From assembly GCF_028009165.1 (NCBI RefSeq), contig NC_079244.1:3348001-3412000 (forward strand): a stretch of DNA of 64,000 nucleotides. Reading direction: 5' to 3'. The position numbers and the translations under genes are program-made. The notes beneath the pieces are model-generated. The model had not been told where the DNA came from and did not search any database. It saw nothing but the letters and a program-made list of their open reading frames with translations. Shown here in pieces: positions 21,065 through 33,745 of this stretch (the first letter of the stretch is position 1; every line of letters begins with the position of its first letter). The stretch is from Akanthomyces muscarius. Taxonomy: Eukaryota; Ascomycota; Sordariomycetes; Hypocreales; Cordycipitaceae.

Positions 21065-22477
21065 ATGAACATCAAAACCCTGATACCCTTGGCCGCCGTC
21101 GCCGCATTGGCCGCCATTGACCAAGCTGCCAACGTGATCCTGCCGCAAATCGCATATCCGCCGTATGGATGCGGCGACGCATGCCAAAATGCCCTCAAGC
21201 AAGCTGTACCCGCAGACATTGTCACCGTCGGGCTAGACTTTGACAGCGAATTTTACGCCACGGCGCACAACTTCAGCGCCGACCTGCAGCCGGGCCAAGT
21301 TCTCAAGTTTGAGACGCTCAACGCCAACGACCGCCTCGTCAGCTCCGGCACGAGCCTGTTCCGCCTACAGTACACCTCGCGCGATCTCGACGGCTCCCTG
21401 GTCCCAGCCACGGCCTTTGTGGCCCTCCCTCAGGTGAACCCACGTCGGCAGTCGTCGTCGTCGTCGTCCAACAGCAGCAGCGGCAGCAGCAGCAGCAGCA
21501 GCAGCAACTTTCCCGTCGTCGCGTGGGCGCACGGCACCATTGGCCTCTTTGCGGGCTGTGCGCCGTCCAACGGGCCCAACATGTACGACTACAGCACCTG
21601 GCAGCCGCTCGTGCAGCGCGGCTACGCCGTCGTCGCGACCGACTACGCGGGCCTGGGCAGCAACTACACCAGCCACAAGTACCTATCCCACCGCGCGCAC
21701 GCCAACGACGTATACTACTCGGTGCAGGCCGCCCGCCACGTGCTCGGCCCTGTCCTGGCCGACGAGTGGATGTCCGCCGGACACTCGCAGGGTGGCGGCG
21801 CCGTGTGGAAGCTCGCCGAGAGCCAGTTTGTGAAGAACGACACCAGCTACCTCGGCACAGTGGCCATTGCCCCCGCCACCTATGTCGTCGACATGTTTTT
21901 TGACAATCTCGGCAAGAACATCCCCGCGCTGCTGGGCTACCTGACTTTCTTTCCCTTTGCCATCTCCCGCGCCGTGCCGTCCTTTAACGGTAGCTTCGTC
22001 GCTTTGGATATGCAGAAGCGGCTGGCGCTCGCCGAGAAGATGCAGGTGTGCATCGAGGGCATGTTTGCCATGGTCATGGGCCTGAACCGCTCGCAAGTCA
22101 TTGACGAGGCGGGCCTCGCGCGCAGCCGGCCGACGATGCTCCAATGGCAGCAGAACAACACCGCGGCGGAGGGCGACTCGTCCCCCGCGCCGGTGCTGGT
22201 GGTGCAGGGCGAGGCCGACACGACGGTGCTGATGAACACGACGCGCAAGGCCTGGCGGCGGTCCTGCGAGGCAGGCAACGAGGTGCACCTGCGGCTGTAC
22301 GAGGGCCAGGAGCACTCGGCCACGACGGAGGCGGCGGCGCCCGAGTGGCTGGGTTGGATCGACGAGCGCTTCGACGGGCGACAAGCGGCGCAGCAGCAGC
22401 AGGCTGGTCGGAAATGCACGGAAATGGCGCGCAACCTGTTTGCGGGCAGTGATACCAAGACGGCACCAGAGTCGTAA
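21065..22477 (+). CDS. secretory lipase (LIP family alpha/beta hydrolase)
   Basis: Single exon, 470 residues, in the Candida-type secretory lipase family. A signal peptide is visible (MNIKTLIPLAAVAALAAID). The catalytic serine lies in GHSQGG at about residue 241; the likely acid is Asp near 385 (VVQGEADTTV) and the histidine is near 417 (GQEHSATT), so the triad looks complete. AWAHGTIGLFAGCAPS forms the oxyanion side, as in the family. A run of serines (about residues 129-147) encoded by TCG/AGC repeats interrupts the N-terminal domain just before that strand. It probably hydrolyses extracellular acylglycerols. Third positions are strongly GC-rich, unlike the more balanced metabolite-locus genes to the left. 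Confidence 0.92.
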   Translation: MNIKTLIPLAAVAALAAIDQAANVILPQIAYPPYGCGDACQNALKQAVPADIVTVGLDFDSEFYATAHNFSADLQPGQVLKFETLNANDRLVSSGTSLFRLQYTSRDLDGSLVPATAFVALPQVNPRRQSSSSSSNSSSGSSSSSSSNFPVVAWAHGTIGLFAGCAPSNGPNMYDYSTWQPLVQRGYAVVATDYAGLGSNYTSHKYLSHRAHANDVYYSVQAARHVLGPVLADEWMSAGHSQGGGAVWKLAESQFVKNDTSYLGTVAIAPATYVVDMFFDNLGKNIPALLGYLTFFPFAISRAVPSFNGSFVALDMQKRLALAEKMQVCIEGMFAMVMGLNRSQVIDEAGLARSRPTMLQWQQNNTAAEGDSSPAPVLVVQGEADTTVLMNTTRKAWRRSCEAGNEVHLRLYEGQEHSATTEAAAPEWLGWIDERFDGRQAAQQQQAGRKCTEMARNLFAGSDTKTAPES

Positions 22478-23224
22478 CTCAAATACTCGTATATTTTCTT
22501 GCTCTGTATTTTCACTATAGATACATATTGGCGTCTGGGGCACTTGGTGGAGGTGAAGCTTGGCGAGATCGGCTTGGCGACGATGCACTGCCACTACGTA
22601 ATATCCTGTCCATCTTTTCATATCATCTTATCATATTAGCTATTAACACGCATCTGCGTCCAAAAAAAAATCCCCTTTTTGTGCGACCGCCCATCATCGG
22701 CATTGCTGCCGACCTTCCTCTTTCGGTGGACGGCCAGCCTTGTCCCGAGCCATGTTATTTCCGCGGGGATGCCGAACGCCAGCCGATAAATGACGTACAG
22801 TGCGCGTAGGAGACTAGAGCCGGGACGGCTATTTCGCTTCGGACTGGATAATGTCGGGTCTTCTTTATTGTTTTGTGCAAACCATCTTCTGGTCCAGCCT
22901 TTTTTTTTTCAAGTTGGTGTGAGCTCCAAGTTGGCAAAACCGGCTTCTTAAAGCGGGTGATGTCCAAGGTGTCACACCAAGCAAATACTAACTAAATAAA
23001 GCGACACACAGTAACCCTATATTCTATGTGTGCGTTGAGTGATTGTTCGTAGCGTCATTCCAGTGCAAGAAGGGTGGGGGTACTTGAGGGTACCCAGGAA
23101 GTCAAATGCTAAAAAGAATGGAGCACGTGATGCCTTTCCCATGCCTGCCATATGAAGCTCTCTGTTGTTTTGTCTTTTACACAGCCTGACGTTTCGCAGA
23201 GAGACGATATCGTTGAATCCGAAA
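22478..23224. other. intergenic between lipase and MFS gene
   Basis: No gene is supported. It should contain the lipase 3' end and the MFS promoter. 'TTCCGCGGGG' near 22759-22768 resembles, but does not match, a pleiotropic drug-response element. Confidence 0.45.
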
Positions 23225-24726
23225 ATGGGAGACGGCTCGTCGTCAGAGTGGGAAGTGCATCATGGCAACCCGTACTCGTGGCCGAACTGGAAGAAATGGG
23301 CCGTCATGTCGACGGCCTTTCTCGTTACTTTTATAGTCGGCCTCAACGCAACATCAATCACCACGGCCTCGGACATCATTTCTGACGAGTTTAGCCTCGG
23401 AAGCGGAATTATCGAGTACAACTTCTTCGCAGTCACGGCGTGGAATGCCGCCGCCGCATTCGTCCCGTTGGTGACGCTGCCGTTGATGGACACTTATGGT
23501 GTGCGATGGGGCTATCTGGTAGGGAGCCAACGGAGGGGAAAAGGCATGGAGCATTGGCTAACTGACCGATAGACTTGCTATATAATATTCACCATATTCC
23601 TCATCCCTCAGGCGCTGGCGCAAAACTTTGCCACGCTTGTCGTCTGCCGTGCCATTGCCGGCGCCGTCGGCGGCACCCTACAGAACGCCGCCGACGGCAT
23701 CGCCGCAAACCTCTTTCTGCACAACCATGAGCGTGTGCTGCCTTTGACGGGCTACGTCTTCTCCCTAGTCTTTGGCGTCACCATGGGCCCTGTTCTGGGC
23801 GCCGTGGTTGAGCCTCTCAACTGGCGCTGGTAAGCCGTTCTCGTCCAAACTCGGGCATCCTCTGCCCCTCCATTCTAACATGAGCCCACAGGATATTTTG
23901 GATCCAGCTCATCGTCTGTGGCGCACTAACTCCCGTAGTCTTCCTCTTCGTCAAGGAAACACGAGGATCGGTCCTTTACGCCAAGCACTTTCCCGACGAC
24001 TCGAACCACGCCGACGCGGCCGACGGCAAAAACGCGCTGGAGGAGCTCTACGCCACCACGACTCGTTCCGCCATTCTCCTCACCACCGAGCTCACCGTCG
24101 CCCTTTTTACGCTGTGGTCCTCGTTTGCCTTTGGCCTCGTCTTCATCTCCACGCAGTCAGTCCCGCTCGTGTTCGGGTCCGCCTTTGGCTGGGAGGCGTA
24201 CCGCAGCGGCCTCGTCCAGAGCGCCATTGGCATTGGCCAGATTCTCGGCTTCGGCGCGTGTCTGGTACAACGAAGCCTCTATATTAGTAGCGCGCATCGA
24301 AACAAAGAGAATCCGGGCGTTCCCATTCCGGAAGCTATGTTGCACCTGTCGATCCCCACGACGCCCATCGCTCTGGCGGGCGGTCTCTTCATGTATGGAT
24401 GGAGCATATATCAGCCGCACTGGATTGTGACTGCCATTGGGCTGGCGCTTGTCGGGTTTGCCAGCATGGTCATCATTAATGCTGCGAGTATCTACATTAC
24501 CGACTCCTACTCGACATTTGCAGCCAGCGCCATTGCTGCCGTTGCATTTGGTGAAAACGTGTTTGCTGCCTTTCTACCACTGGCTGCCAAGCCCATGTAT
24601 GAGAGAATGGGCTATGACTGGGCTAGCAGCTTGCTTGGTTTCATCGGGCTTGCCCTGACGCTGGCGCCGCTTCTGCTGCTTTTCAACGGTAGAAAGATTC
24701 GCAGTAAAAGTACATTCAAGCAATAG
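23225..24726 (+). CDS. MFS transporter (DHA1-like drug:H+ antiporter type)
   Basis: Plasma-membrane secondary transporter. Three exons are inferred: 23225-23518, 23573-23829 and 23892-24726, with 54- and 62-nt introns, giving 461 residues. Hydrophobic segments account for about 12 transmembrane helices. The protein begins with a short polar tail ending NPYSWPNWKKW, the usual start of fungal DHA1 proteins. RAIAGAVGGTLQNAADGIAANLF (about 125-147) corresponds to helix 4 and the helix 4-5 region, and GPVLGAVVEPLNWRW to the motif C region at helix 5. The loop after helix 6 carries VKETRGSVL. Substrate cannot be told; multidrug or small-metabolite export is usual for the family. Confidence 0.87.
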
Positions 24727-24933
24727 ACACTTGTTTGCGCACATCAATGTAACGTATAAGAATATATTCTAATAGTAGACTATCGGCTGTGAGAGCCATG
24801 AATGTAAATAAAAAAGCATATGAAATCTCTTGTGAAAAGAGTAAACTCTATAAGTATATAAACAGTGCAATTCTGCAAAGGAAAAGAGGGGTTGAAACGG
24901 GATATGTAACAAGAACATCAAAACTCATTCCTT

Positions 24934-27900
24934 CTACTTCTCTGTCACCGTTTCGGTTTCCTTGGTCACCTCAGCAGCCTCACCCTTCTTCGTCTTGGTA
25001 GCCTCCTTTTTGTTCTTTAGGCTTCCCTTCTTGGGCACGCGCGCAAGCCAGTAGATGAACAGGGCAGCGAAAATGTTGAAAATGACGTAAACCCAGAGAA
25101 TTCCAAAGTTGCGCCATCTATCCTCGTAGTAGCTGTTGACGCCAGCGAGGTATGTGTTGGTTTCCGAAATTGTGCAAAACTGGCAGTCCTTGGTAGCATC
25201 TTGGTTGAGGAGACTGCCGCCCACCTGGTCAATGTAAGATCCCAGATATTCCTGGCAGGTGCCATTAAGTGGCTGCAAAGTGACTATTTCGTTTTCCGCA
25301 CAGGTAACTTTCGTGTTGGCTACCGCGACAGCTAACATGCCAGATATCATGTACCGGAATGGCGAAACTGTAAGCATCCATTTCCAGAAGCCAGGGAGTG
25401 TGTCTTCAGTGGCTAGGACACCACAGAAGATCAGACAGAGAGTAAACATAAGATTGGCCATGTTACCGCCCGCTTCAGCCGTTTCGAAACCAGCAATGAT
25501 GAAGGTGGAGAACGTGCCGGTGAAGAGAAGGAACATAAGGAGGAAGAGGAACATAAGAGCACCGCGTTCCGTGACCTGATCCATAGGTTCGGCATTGCGG
25601 TAGAGACCGACTGGATAATACCAGGCAAAGTACATGATGACTGCCATGAGAGAGTTCCAAGGGAGTTCCACGATAATTTGGGCAAGCATAAAGACTTTCC
25701 AAGAGTAGACTTTAGAGGGCCTCTCACGTACTTCATATAGCGAGCGCTGGATAACGAATTGCGGCATGGACTGCTGGACAATTTGACCAAAGACGGTGAG
25801 CAGCTGGAAGATGGCGAACATTTGGTTCTGCAAGCCTTGCACACTGTTGGGGGCTCGGAAGAAGACGAAGCCAACGAAAAGAGCAACCAGCGTACAAAGG
25901 GCAGTCTTGGAATAGATGTATACGGGCATGCGCCAGTACTGCTGGAATACGCGGTGAAGGCACTCCCTCAGTTGGACCGAGTAGGGCGCGGCAAACTCGC
26001 GGTAACCGTTAGGGTCATGGTGGATTGGCGATGATTCAAGGGCGGATTCGGATTCTTGCAGCTTCTCGATCTTGATGTTTTCCAATTCTTGCTGCACCTC
26101 GCTGTACTCGGGACTGTCGCGCCAGGTCTCGAACCAATCGAGGTCGGTGTGCGAGCCAGGAGCAGCACCAATCACTTCAAGCATCCATTCAGCAGGATTG
26201 GCTGACTCGGGGCATTCCTTCTTGCTGTAGCGCGTAAAGTAATCGGTCATGGTCTTCGAGTTTTCACCAATCTCGCCGAAGTACACAGTCTTGCCACCCT
26301 TGGCAAGGAATAAGAGACGATCGAAACGCTGGAAGAGCATAGCGGAAGGCTGGTGAATAGTACACAGAATGGCTTGGCCAGCTTTGGTAAGCTTCTCTAG
26401 TAGGTCCAAGATGGCCCAAGAAGTTTGCGAATCAAGACCAGAGGTAGGTTCATCGACAAAGAGCAGCAGTGGGGGCTTGGCAGCGAGTTCAACACCGATG
26501 GTAAGGCGCTTTCGCTGTTCAACGTTGAGACCCTCACCAGGGACACCAACAACAGCGTCGGCATACTCCTCCATTTCCAGCAGCTTGATGACTTCATTCA
26601 CATACGCCACCTTTTCCTCTCTGGGGACGTGGGCAGGCTGCCGGAGAACCGCGGAGAAGACGAGAGCTTCACGAACTGTCGTTGTCTGAAGATGGAGATC
26701 CTGTTGCTGCACGTAGCCGGTTTTGCGCTGGAATGAAGTATCGCGAGGTCGACCATCCACAAACATTTCACCGGTCAGAACGCCAACATTCACACGATCA
26801 GCCAAGCAGTCCAGAAGTGTCGTCTTTCCTGCACCGGAAACACCCATCAAGGCAGTCAAAGTTCCCGGCTTAACCCAACCATCGACGTGATCCAGAATTC
26901 GGCGGGTTTCACTCTTGATCTTGACATCGTAGCAAACGTCGTGCCACTGGAACACAGAGGTCTGTTCCTGGAGCAGGCCGCCGTCCTGGCCCCGGCTCCG
27001 CTCAGCCGTAACAACAGGTCCAATGTTTGCCATTGCCGCTTCGGGGTCGTGCTTCTTCTCGACATTTTCGACAGCAGCCGACTTGTGGCCACGACGGTAA
27101 ACGAGAACTTCGCCCTTCGACTTCTTTTCAGAGACATATTCGGCAGCAACCAGGTAGCAGGCAAGGAAGAAAAAGATGAAGGCAATGACAATGCCAAAGT
27201 TGCGCCAGCGGTGCTCCCATTTATAGTCAAAGGCCATTTGAATATATCTGTCACCGTTGACACTCTCGCGGCCCTGAATAGCGCCGATCGTGCTGCAAAC
27301 ACGGTGGTCTCCAGTGATGTCTGCATAGCCATTCACCTTAGGGTTGGGTACAAAGTCGGTACAGGGGAACTCTTGCTGGTGGAACTCGTTGACCATGAGT
27401 GCCTCAAAAGCATAAGATAGAGGATTGATGTAGCCAATCCATCTGCACCACCCAAGCATATATCTTGTCGGCAGAACAAAGCCGGTGAAGATGACCAATG
27501 CGAGAATAATGATAGCGGCAGGGACGAGAGCTTGGAATAGCGTTCGAGTAGCGGAACCGATTGTGCGAAAGATCATGGACATGACCAGCACAGTGGCGTA
27601 TGAGATGAGCAAGAAGAAAAAGAAGTGTCCTGGCTCACGCCGCAGGTTCGTCATAAAGTAGATGACCAGATTGAAGACGACACCGTTGCTAATCTTGTAT
27701 GGCAGATCGCATATCATGGATGCGACAGCTTCGGCAGATGGGTGATAAAAAGCGTACCGGGAATGTTTTTCCACGATGGGACGTTGGGCATACAGGGTGA
27801 GAATCTCCAGCGCACTGGCAAAAGCATTCATTAAACAGGCGAAGAAGAGAAGGGAGCCGCGTTGGAAAAAGCTGCTCGAAGTCTTCTGAAGGTTGTAAAA

Positions 27901-29731
27901 CACAGATCCAATGATGAGGGCCATGATGAAGTTTCCGATCAATGAGCCGACGGTAAGACTGGGATCGCCGGTGAGACGCTTCCAGCCGCGCCAGAGACAA
28001 AGCTGGATTTGCTGAGTGTATGACAAGGTAAAGGGGGAGGTTTTACGCTGACCCTTGGCCTGCTGAGCCTGCTTAGAAGCACGGAAGGCCTCGGCATCGG
28101 CGCCGTCGATGGGATGAGTCGTCTTATACTCTTCAATCTCGGCTTGCAGAGCCTTGTAATTAGCACTGTTCTTCCAGGCAGTAGCAAACTCGTCAGGCGT
28201 GCGGGGCGTGCGTCCTTCAAATCCGGGTCGGATAACTCGTTCCAGGGACGAGGTCATGGAAGTCAAAAAGTCGGGCGTGGTCTGGCGGGCCGGGCACTCG
28301 AATCCAAGATCAACAAAGTATTGCTTGGCGGCGTCAGCGCGGCCGTAGAAGATTTGACGGCCCTCGTAGAGAACAACGGCCTTGTCGAACAAGTCGTAGG
28401 CGGTCTGAGGAGCCTGATAAATCGAGACGCAAGCTGTGCTGCTAAACAGCTCGGTCTGAAGGCGGAGAGTTCTGCAGAACTCGATGGCGTTGGCCGAATC
28501 CAGACCGCGAGTTGAGTTATCCCAGCACTGGAGAGGTGCGCCAGACAAGGCGGCCTCGGCGATAGTCACACGCTTACGCTCACCACCAGAGACACCACGA
28601 ACGTATTCATTACCGACCTTCGTATTGACAGTGTGGGAGATGCCAAACATAGCCATGACGACTTCACGAAGATGGTTTGCAAATTCATTTCTGTTCAAGC
28701 CTTGTGGCAGCTGGCGCGGTTGACGAGCACGGGCGGCAAAGGTGAGGGTATCGCCGACCGATAGCTGGGGAAAGTGGACGTCGACTTCGGCAGTGTAAAT
28801 AGCTTCTCCGCGATGGTTTTTGTGCATCTCTTTTGCTCCGATACCTATGTAAATAATGCATCGTTAGTCTCGTGCCTTTTATGCGGTGGCAGTGTCCATC
28901 TGCGACAATGTCGCAGAGCCCAGCAGTAGACCCCGTCGTGGCGCATCACCCAATCGCTCCAGGTCTCACATTGATCTGGAACAAAAAGGCGGAGGCAAAC
29001 AAAGGTCGGCTGCTCGTCGGGCAGGGTCGCAAAAATGAACGCAATTCAGCAAACTCACCTTGATAGTTGAGGTAGGAGTCTTCATTCACGTAAATTCCAT
29101 TCATCTCGCCAGAGATGGCTTTCAACATGGTCGAACATCCGGAACCAGGCGGGCCTAGGACGACAAGCATTTCGCCGCGGCGGACGATGCCGTCAAAGTT
29201 GCGAAGAATATCGATGCGCTGCTTGTTGTTGGTGACGAGGTCGCGAAGGCTGCCGGCTGCCGAGAGCCAGACGTTGGCGACATCCTTTTGGTAGTCGGCA
29301 GCGGTACCGAAACCAAAAACGTTGAGATTCTGGAAGCAGACGCCAGCGGTGCGGAACGCGGAGCCCTCCTGCGAGACAAGCTCGACGATCGCCTTTGCCC
29401 ACTCGCGACCGGAGAAGTTGGGCGAGCTAGGGTTGATGGGAGAGTCGGGCCCGGCCATGAAAGGGTTGTCGCCAGCGGCACCCGAGGCACGCGAGTAGCT
29501 GCGCGCGAGGGTTTGGACGACAGAGGTGCGACGGTTCATCTCAGCGGTGGTCTCGTCATGTTCACCCTTGCCAACCGTCTCGGCAGGAGAGCTGCCGTCT
29601 TGCGCATCGTCCTCGGTGGAAATATCGTGGTTGTCCAGCTCGTCCTGATCGTAGTGGGTTTGAGCATTCGGGACGCCATACTTTGCAGCAGTGGCGTCGT
29701 TGCTGCCCGTCATTCCATACGCGACAGACAT
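24934..29731 (-). CDS. PDR-type ABC transporter (ABCG full-size)
   Basis: Full-size ATP-driven efflux pump of the plasma membrane, with (NBD-TMD)2 order. Two exons, 29731-29059 and 28844-24934, with one 214-nt intron, give 1527 residues. NBD1 has the degenerate PDR Walker [12 protein letters not shown] (about 194) and signature [17 protein letters not shown]2 has a standard Walker [13 protein letters not shown] (about 890), the atypical signature [15 protein letters not shown] and Walker [11 protein letters not shown]. This asymmetry is a hallmark of PDR pumps: NBD1 lost the Walker A lysine, and NBD2 has a non-canonical signature. Each TMD has about six helices. The C-terminus is lysine-rich. 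It probably exports xenobiotics or fungicides; a role for the metabolite locus is possible but it lies about 6 kb away. Confidence 0.93.
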
Positions 29732-32625
29732 GATGGATTAGACTGGCACTGGCGCGCAAAAGCGCAGCGACTGGAGTTGGGCGTGTATCGTGCTTGTGGC
29801 AGGAGCAATGCGGCGACAGTGGATAGTGGTCGCAATAGCTTCAAGTTGTACTAGGTGCAGCAGCGTAGGCCGCAATGGCAGTGAGACTGGTCTGGATGGG
29901 AAACTCGCCAGCCAAGACAAGACAAGTCTCAAAGGTGCAAGACAAAAAGAAGGTATCAAGAAGTGAACTAGCCAAAGCAAAGGGCAGCCGGCAGAAGTTT
30001 AAAGTCGACGAGCAGGCGAAACGCTGGTCAGCACGAGTGGATCTTTTCAGACCAAATTAAGGTCAAAAGAAAATAAGAAAATAAGAACCCCGAGATGCGG
30101 GATAGGCGGGGTCTCGGAGCACGACAGTGGGCGAAGGAGAAGGAGCAACAACGCACCAGGCTCCAGCACGCGAGCCTTGGGATCCTCAAGGGTCGATACC
30201 TGCTTGGCCAGCGTTTAGCTCATAGACTAGGCAAGTACCTGTCATCCGCTGGCGGGTCCGCGACGAGTCCGAGCTACGCTAAGTACGTCGGAAATAGTCA
30301 GTACTGGTGTGCATGGTTCTGCGCTGAAGGCTGAAGCCGCCACCAGATAATCAAGTCCGCTGTGTACGTCAACCATCATGAAGTGTGCGTTGCACCACGT
30401 TCGGAGCATCCGGCAACAAGCTCTTCGCCCTGCATCTTGTTGGCCAGCAGTGGCTCAGCTCCGCAGAGTGTCTTCTGAGACACTTGGCAACTGGTAAGTA
30501 TTCTGCGCAGATCTCCCTCACACTCGTAATGAGACGAATGATTCATTTTGCGGACTTCGATGGATGTGGAGCCTCTCGGGGCGATTGATAGCATTACGAC
30601 CCCGAGGAGCCCAAAATTTCGCATTGCTAAACCGGCAAAGCCAAGCACATCCACCAGTCAGAGCGCTTGGTTGTGGTGTCTCCAGTGACAGCTCCGCGTG
30701 GCTACTTTTAGCCCTCGCGCGGCAGGCTTGTTTCCAGTTGCCAAGTACGCGTATAAGCAAGTAAGCCCACTCCCCATCCCTGTTGACACGGGCCAGCCCT
30801 GTCCGAGAAACAGTCTCTCACATCTCTCTCTGAGGCTGTAACTTGCTCAGTGCGACGCTAGGCGGACATGAATGGGGCCGGCGGCTTGCCTTTTGAGTAT
30901 TGTCTCTGCGTCACCACATTATCTGTACGCGCGACACACAAAGGCGAGCGGGCGCTGCCGATGTAAATACGCAGGCAGCCCTCGACATGACCGGACGAAG
31001 AGTGATGGTGCCACGAACTAGTTGCCGGTAGGCGGGCGCACTAACAATGCTTTCGGCGCGCCAGCGCCCGTGAATAGACAGAAATCAGTTGTGGCCTAGG
31101 AACGGCGCTGCAACCAGTTCACGATACTGATAGTTAGTTGCCAGCACATGCTTCTGACCATCATACCGACATTTGTTGATTGACCAACCGGACGTGGGGT
31201 TTCAAAAACGCGCATTTCCCAGAATACGCGGGAGAGGACCCTTTTCCAGCACGCCAAGCTCGAGCTGATTTTCCCTGGATCACCTTATTTTTTTTTTTAC
31301 TTTTCAAATTTGCCCACACTGCACTCCGTATGTGCAATGTCCTCCGCAACTAGCTGTCCTGGGCGACCCAGTTGGTGCCGCCACCCCCTATCCGCTCGGG
31401 CTGGCCAAAGACCCCGGCAGCCCGCCGCCCTGTTCCGGCCATGCGGAGCCGCAGCCTGAGCACTTGTTTGCTAATCTATCAAGTTGATCAAAGTATCGCT
31501 AGACGCCCGTTGTTTGGATGAAAACGTCTGCGAACCATGTCTTGATCGGCAACAGCCCATCGGACTCGGTCTCGGGAAGCTGGATCATGTCGCGCAAAGT
31601 CCGCCGTAGCTTGTCATACTGATCCCAGGTACTTGGGGCTTGAAGAACGAGACATTCCAGTATTTAAGTCGCAGTTTGCCGACTGTGTAGGCGAGCACCT
31701 TCAAGCATGCCCTATGCCTTGTTTAGTCTGCTTTCAACTACCCCAAGTCGCCTGTGTAGGCAACTTCGGTTGCTCAATGGGGACACATTATGTGTAAAAA
31801 GAAAGGGCGGCGCATGCTGACAAGGCTGCCAGTTTGAGAGTCAACATGGTCAGCATGCATCCACGAGCAGGGACATTTACGCCTTCGAACAGCCGTAAGG
31901 CTGCAAAGCAAGCCCCGCTGAACAAGACTACAGATTGTATGCCACAAAGCTTAATTAGCTGGAGCTGCCGCGTAAAACATGGCCAGCCGATACTCTGGTT
32001 CTGTAGGGTGCTGATTTGCATGTCGAGGCGTAGTAGATAGTCCTGCTTCCTACCCTACGCTGCAATGAATAGCATTGAACGCCTTAATTAAGATGCTAAC
32101 GTTCCATCCCCGTCATGTTAGCCGGCGATAAGGCGTTTTTGTCTTCTCCTTTGGATTTTTCGCAACAGAATGACTCTGTTAGTTGCGACGATAACGGCAT
32201 CTTGAGCACGCACCAGTAATTCTAACGGCATTGCGCCCCCACGTTGTCTTGCATGTCAGACAATTTACATGGCGACTCGGACTCTGTCCTCGGACTAGCA
32301 TTACTCGGCAAATAATTCTACAGCCTCATTCTTACTGCATCATAATATGTCTCTTCTCTCAAAGTCGCGTGACCCAATCCGCTAGGATCTGGGGCGCAGT
32401 ACGCTGCCCTATCCTTTTGAAACCGTAGTGCTGATTCTACTGCAACGTTCACATCACCAAGAGTGGTTGAAAATGGATCAACGGGCTTATTCTTGCATAA
32501 ACCGCCGAACCAGAGCCATTCTATGGCTGCAGCATCGAACGGATGCCTCAAATACTCATACAAAAGGCAGTCAGACTGCCAGTTCATAAAATGTTCCCTC
32601 TAGAGCCAATTGCTACATCTCAGCC
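29732..32625. other. 2.9-kb intergenic region, divergent promoters
   Basis: Lies between the ABC transporter start (-) and the GH16 start (+). I find no open frame with a domain or a convincing splice chain. Both promoters must be here; long upstream regions are usual for fungal PDR pumps. No exact pleiotropic drug-response element was found by eye. Confidence 0.5.
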
Positions 32626-33597
32626 ATGCCAGCGTCCGCCGTATCCCTCCTCTCCGTTCTCGTGGCCATTGCGAAATTGGCTTCAGCTCAAGTCGTCGAC
32701 GACTCGCAATGCGACTGCTACGTGACTGACGGCCGATTCCCAACCTACTACCAGAACCACGGCTTCTGGGACTTTCGCTCCCTGTCCCGCTGCGCCGGCG
32801 TCCCCCCCGTCATCCAGGATGTCGACGGAAACCTCAACGCCAAGGTGACGTGCTCCCTGTTCGACTGGAGCGACCCCTTCACCGAGTTCTGGGGACCGCA
32901 GCACTGGACCAACGGAAAGCAGGGCTTCCCCATGATCATGTCGTACAACAACCTCTACATCGAGCGCAACCCGAGCGGCGGCCAGAGCGACACCTTCATG
33001 ACGATGCGCACCTCGCGTCTGCCCGGCTTCCAGACCGCCGCCGAGCTGCAGTCGATGAACAAGGTCGACCACGCCTCCATCCGCATGCTCGCCCGCAGCC
33101 ACGGCTCACCCGGCGCGTGCACCTCCGTCTTCACCTACCTGGGCGCCGAGCACCTCAAGGACGTGCAGGAGAGCGACGTCGAGATGCTGACGCGCGAGCC
33201 GGCCACGGCGATCCACTACACAAACCAGCCGTCGTACCTCGAGGACGGCACCACGGTCGACGGCGCCTCGTACAACGTCACGTTGCCCGGCGGCCGCGCG
33301 TGGTCCGACTGGATCACGCACCGCCTCGACTGGACGCCCGGCCGCACCACGTTTAGCGTCGATGGCGTCGAGAGCCACACGCAGACGTTCCAGGCGCCGC
33401 GCGACCCGAGCCTGGTGCTGCTCAACGCGTGGAGCGATGGCGGCGTGTGGACCGGACAGATGGCGCAGGGCGGCGAGGCGTTCCAGAATGTGCAGTGGAT
33501 CGAGATGCTCTACAACGTCTTGCCAGACGGTGCGCAGTGCAACAGAAAGTGCAGCATTGACAAGTCGCCCCAGGTTGGCAAGCCCGTACGCATCTAG
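32626..33597 (+). CDS. secreted GH16-like glycoside hydrolase
   Basis: Single exon, 323 residues. An N-terminal signal peptide (about 1-21, ending LASA) leads to a jelly-roll glucanase domain. The catalytic signature E-x-D-x-E is present as ESDVE at residues 182-186, placed after a strand (CTSVFTYLG) as in GH16, so nucleophile and acid/base appear intact. Trp-rich segments (EFWGPQHWTNG, WSDWITHRLDWTPGRTTFSVDG) match the glucan-binding and later strands of the fold. It probably cleaves or transglycosylates beta-1,3 or mixed-linked glucans in its own or a host cell wall. No GPI signal is seen at the C-terminus. There is no carbohydrate-binding module. Confidence 0.85.
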   Translation: MPASAVSLLSVLVAIAKLASAQVVDDSQCDCYVTDGRFPTYYQNHGFWDFRSLSRCAGVPPVIQDVDGNLNAKVTCSLFDWSDPFTEFWGPQHWTNGKQGFPMIMSYNNLYIERNPSGGQSDTFMTMRTSRLPGFQTAAELQSMNKVDHASIRMLARSHGSPGACTSVFTYLGAEHLKDVQESDVEMLTREPATAIHYTNQPSYLEDGTTVDGASYNVTLPGGRAWSDWITHRLDWTPGRTTFSVDGVESHTQTFQAPRDPSLVLLNAWSDGGVWTGQMAQGGEAFQNVQWIEMLYNVLPDGAQCNRKCSIDKSPQVGKPVRI

Positions 33598-33745
33598 GAG
33601 ATGCGACGTGCGCTGCTGGCTGACTCGATGCTGCACTGGAGGATGCCTTTACATGTCGTACATAGAACAGTCGTACATAGCTCAAGATTATTATATTTAC
33701 GCTTGATATGTTCAATATTCATCTAGATCGTAGCAGCTGTTGTGA

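Noticed and set aside
21683..22621. Long antisense frame across the lipase
   Set aside because: A mirror of GC-rich coding sequence; no domain.
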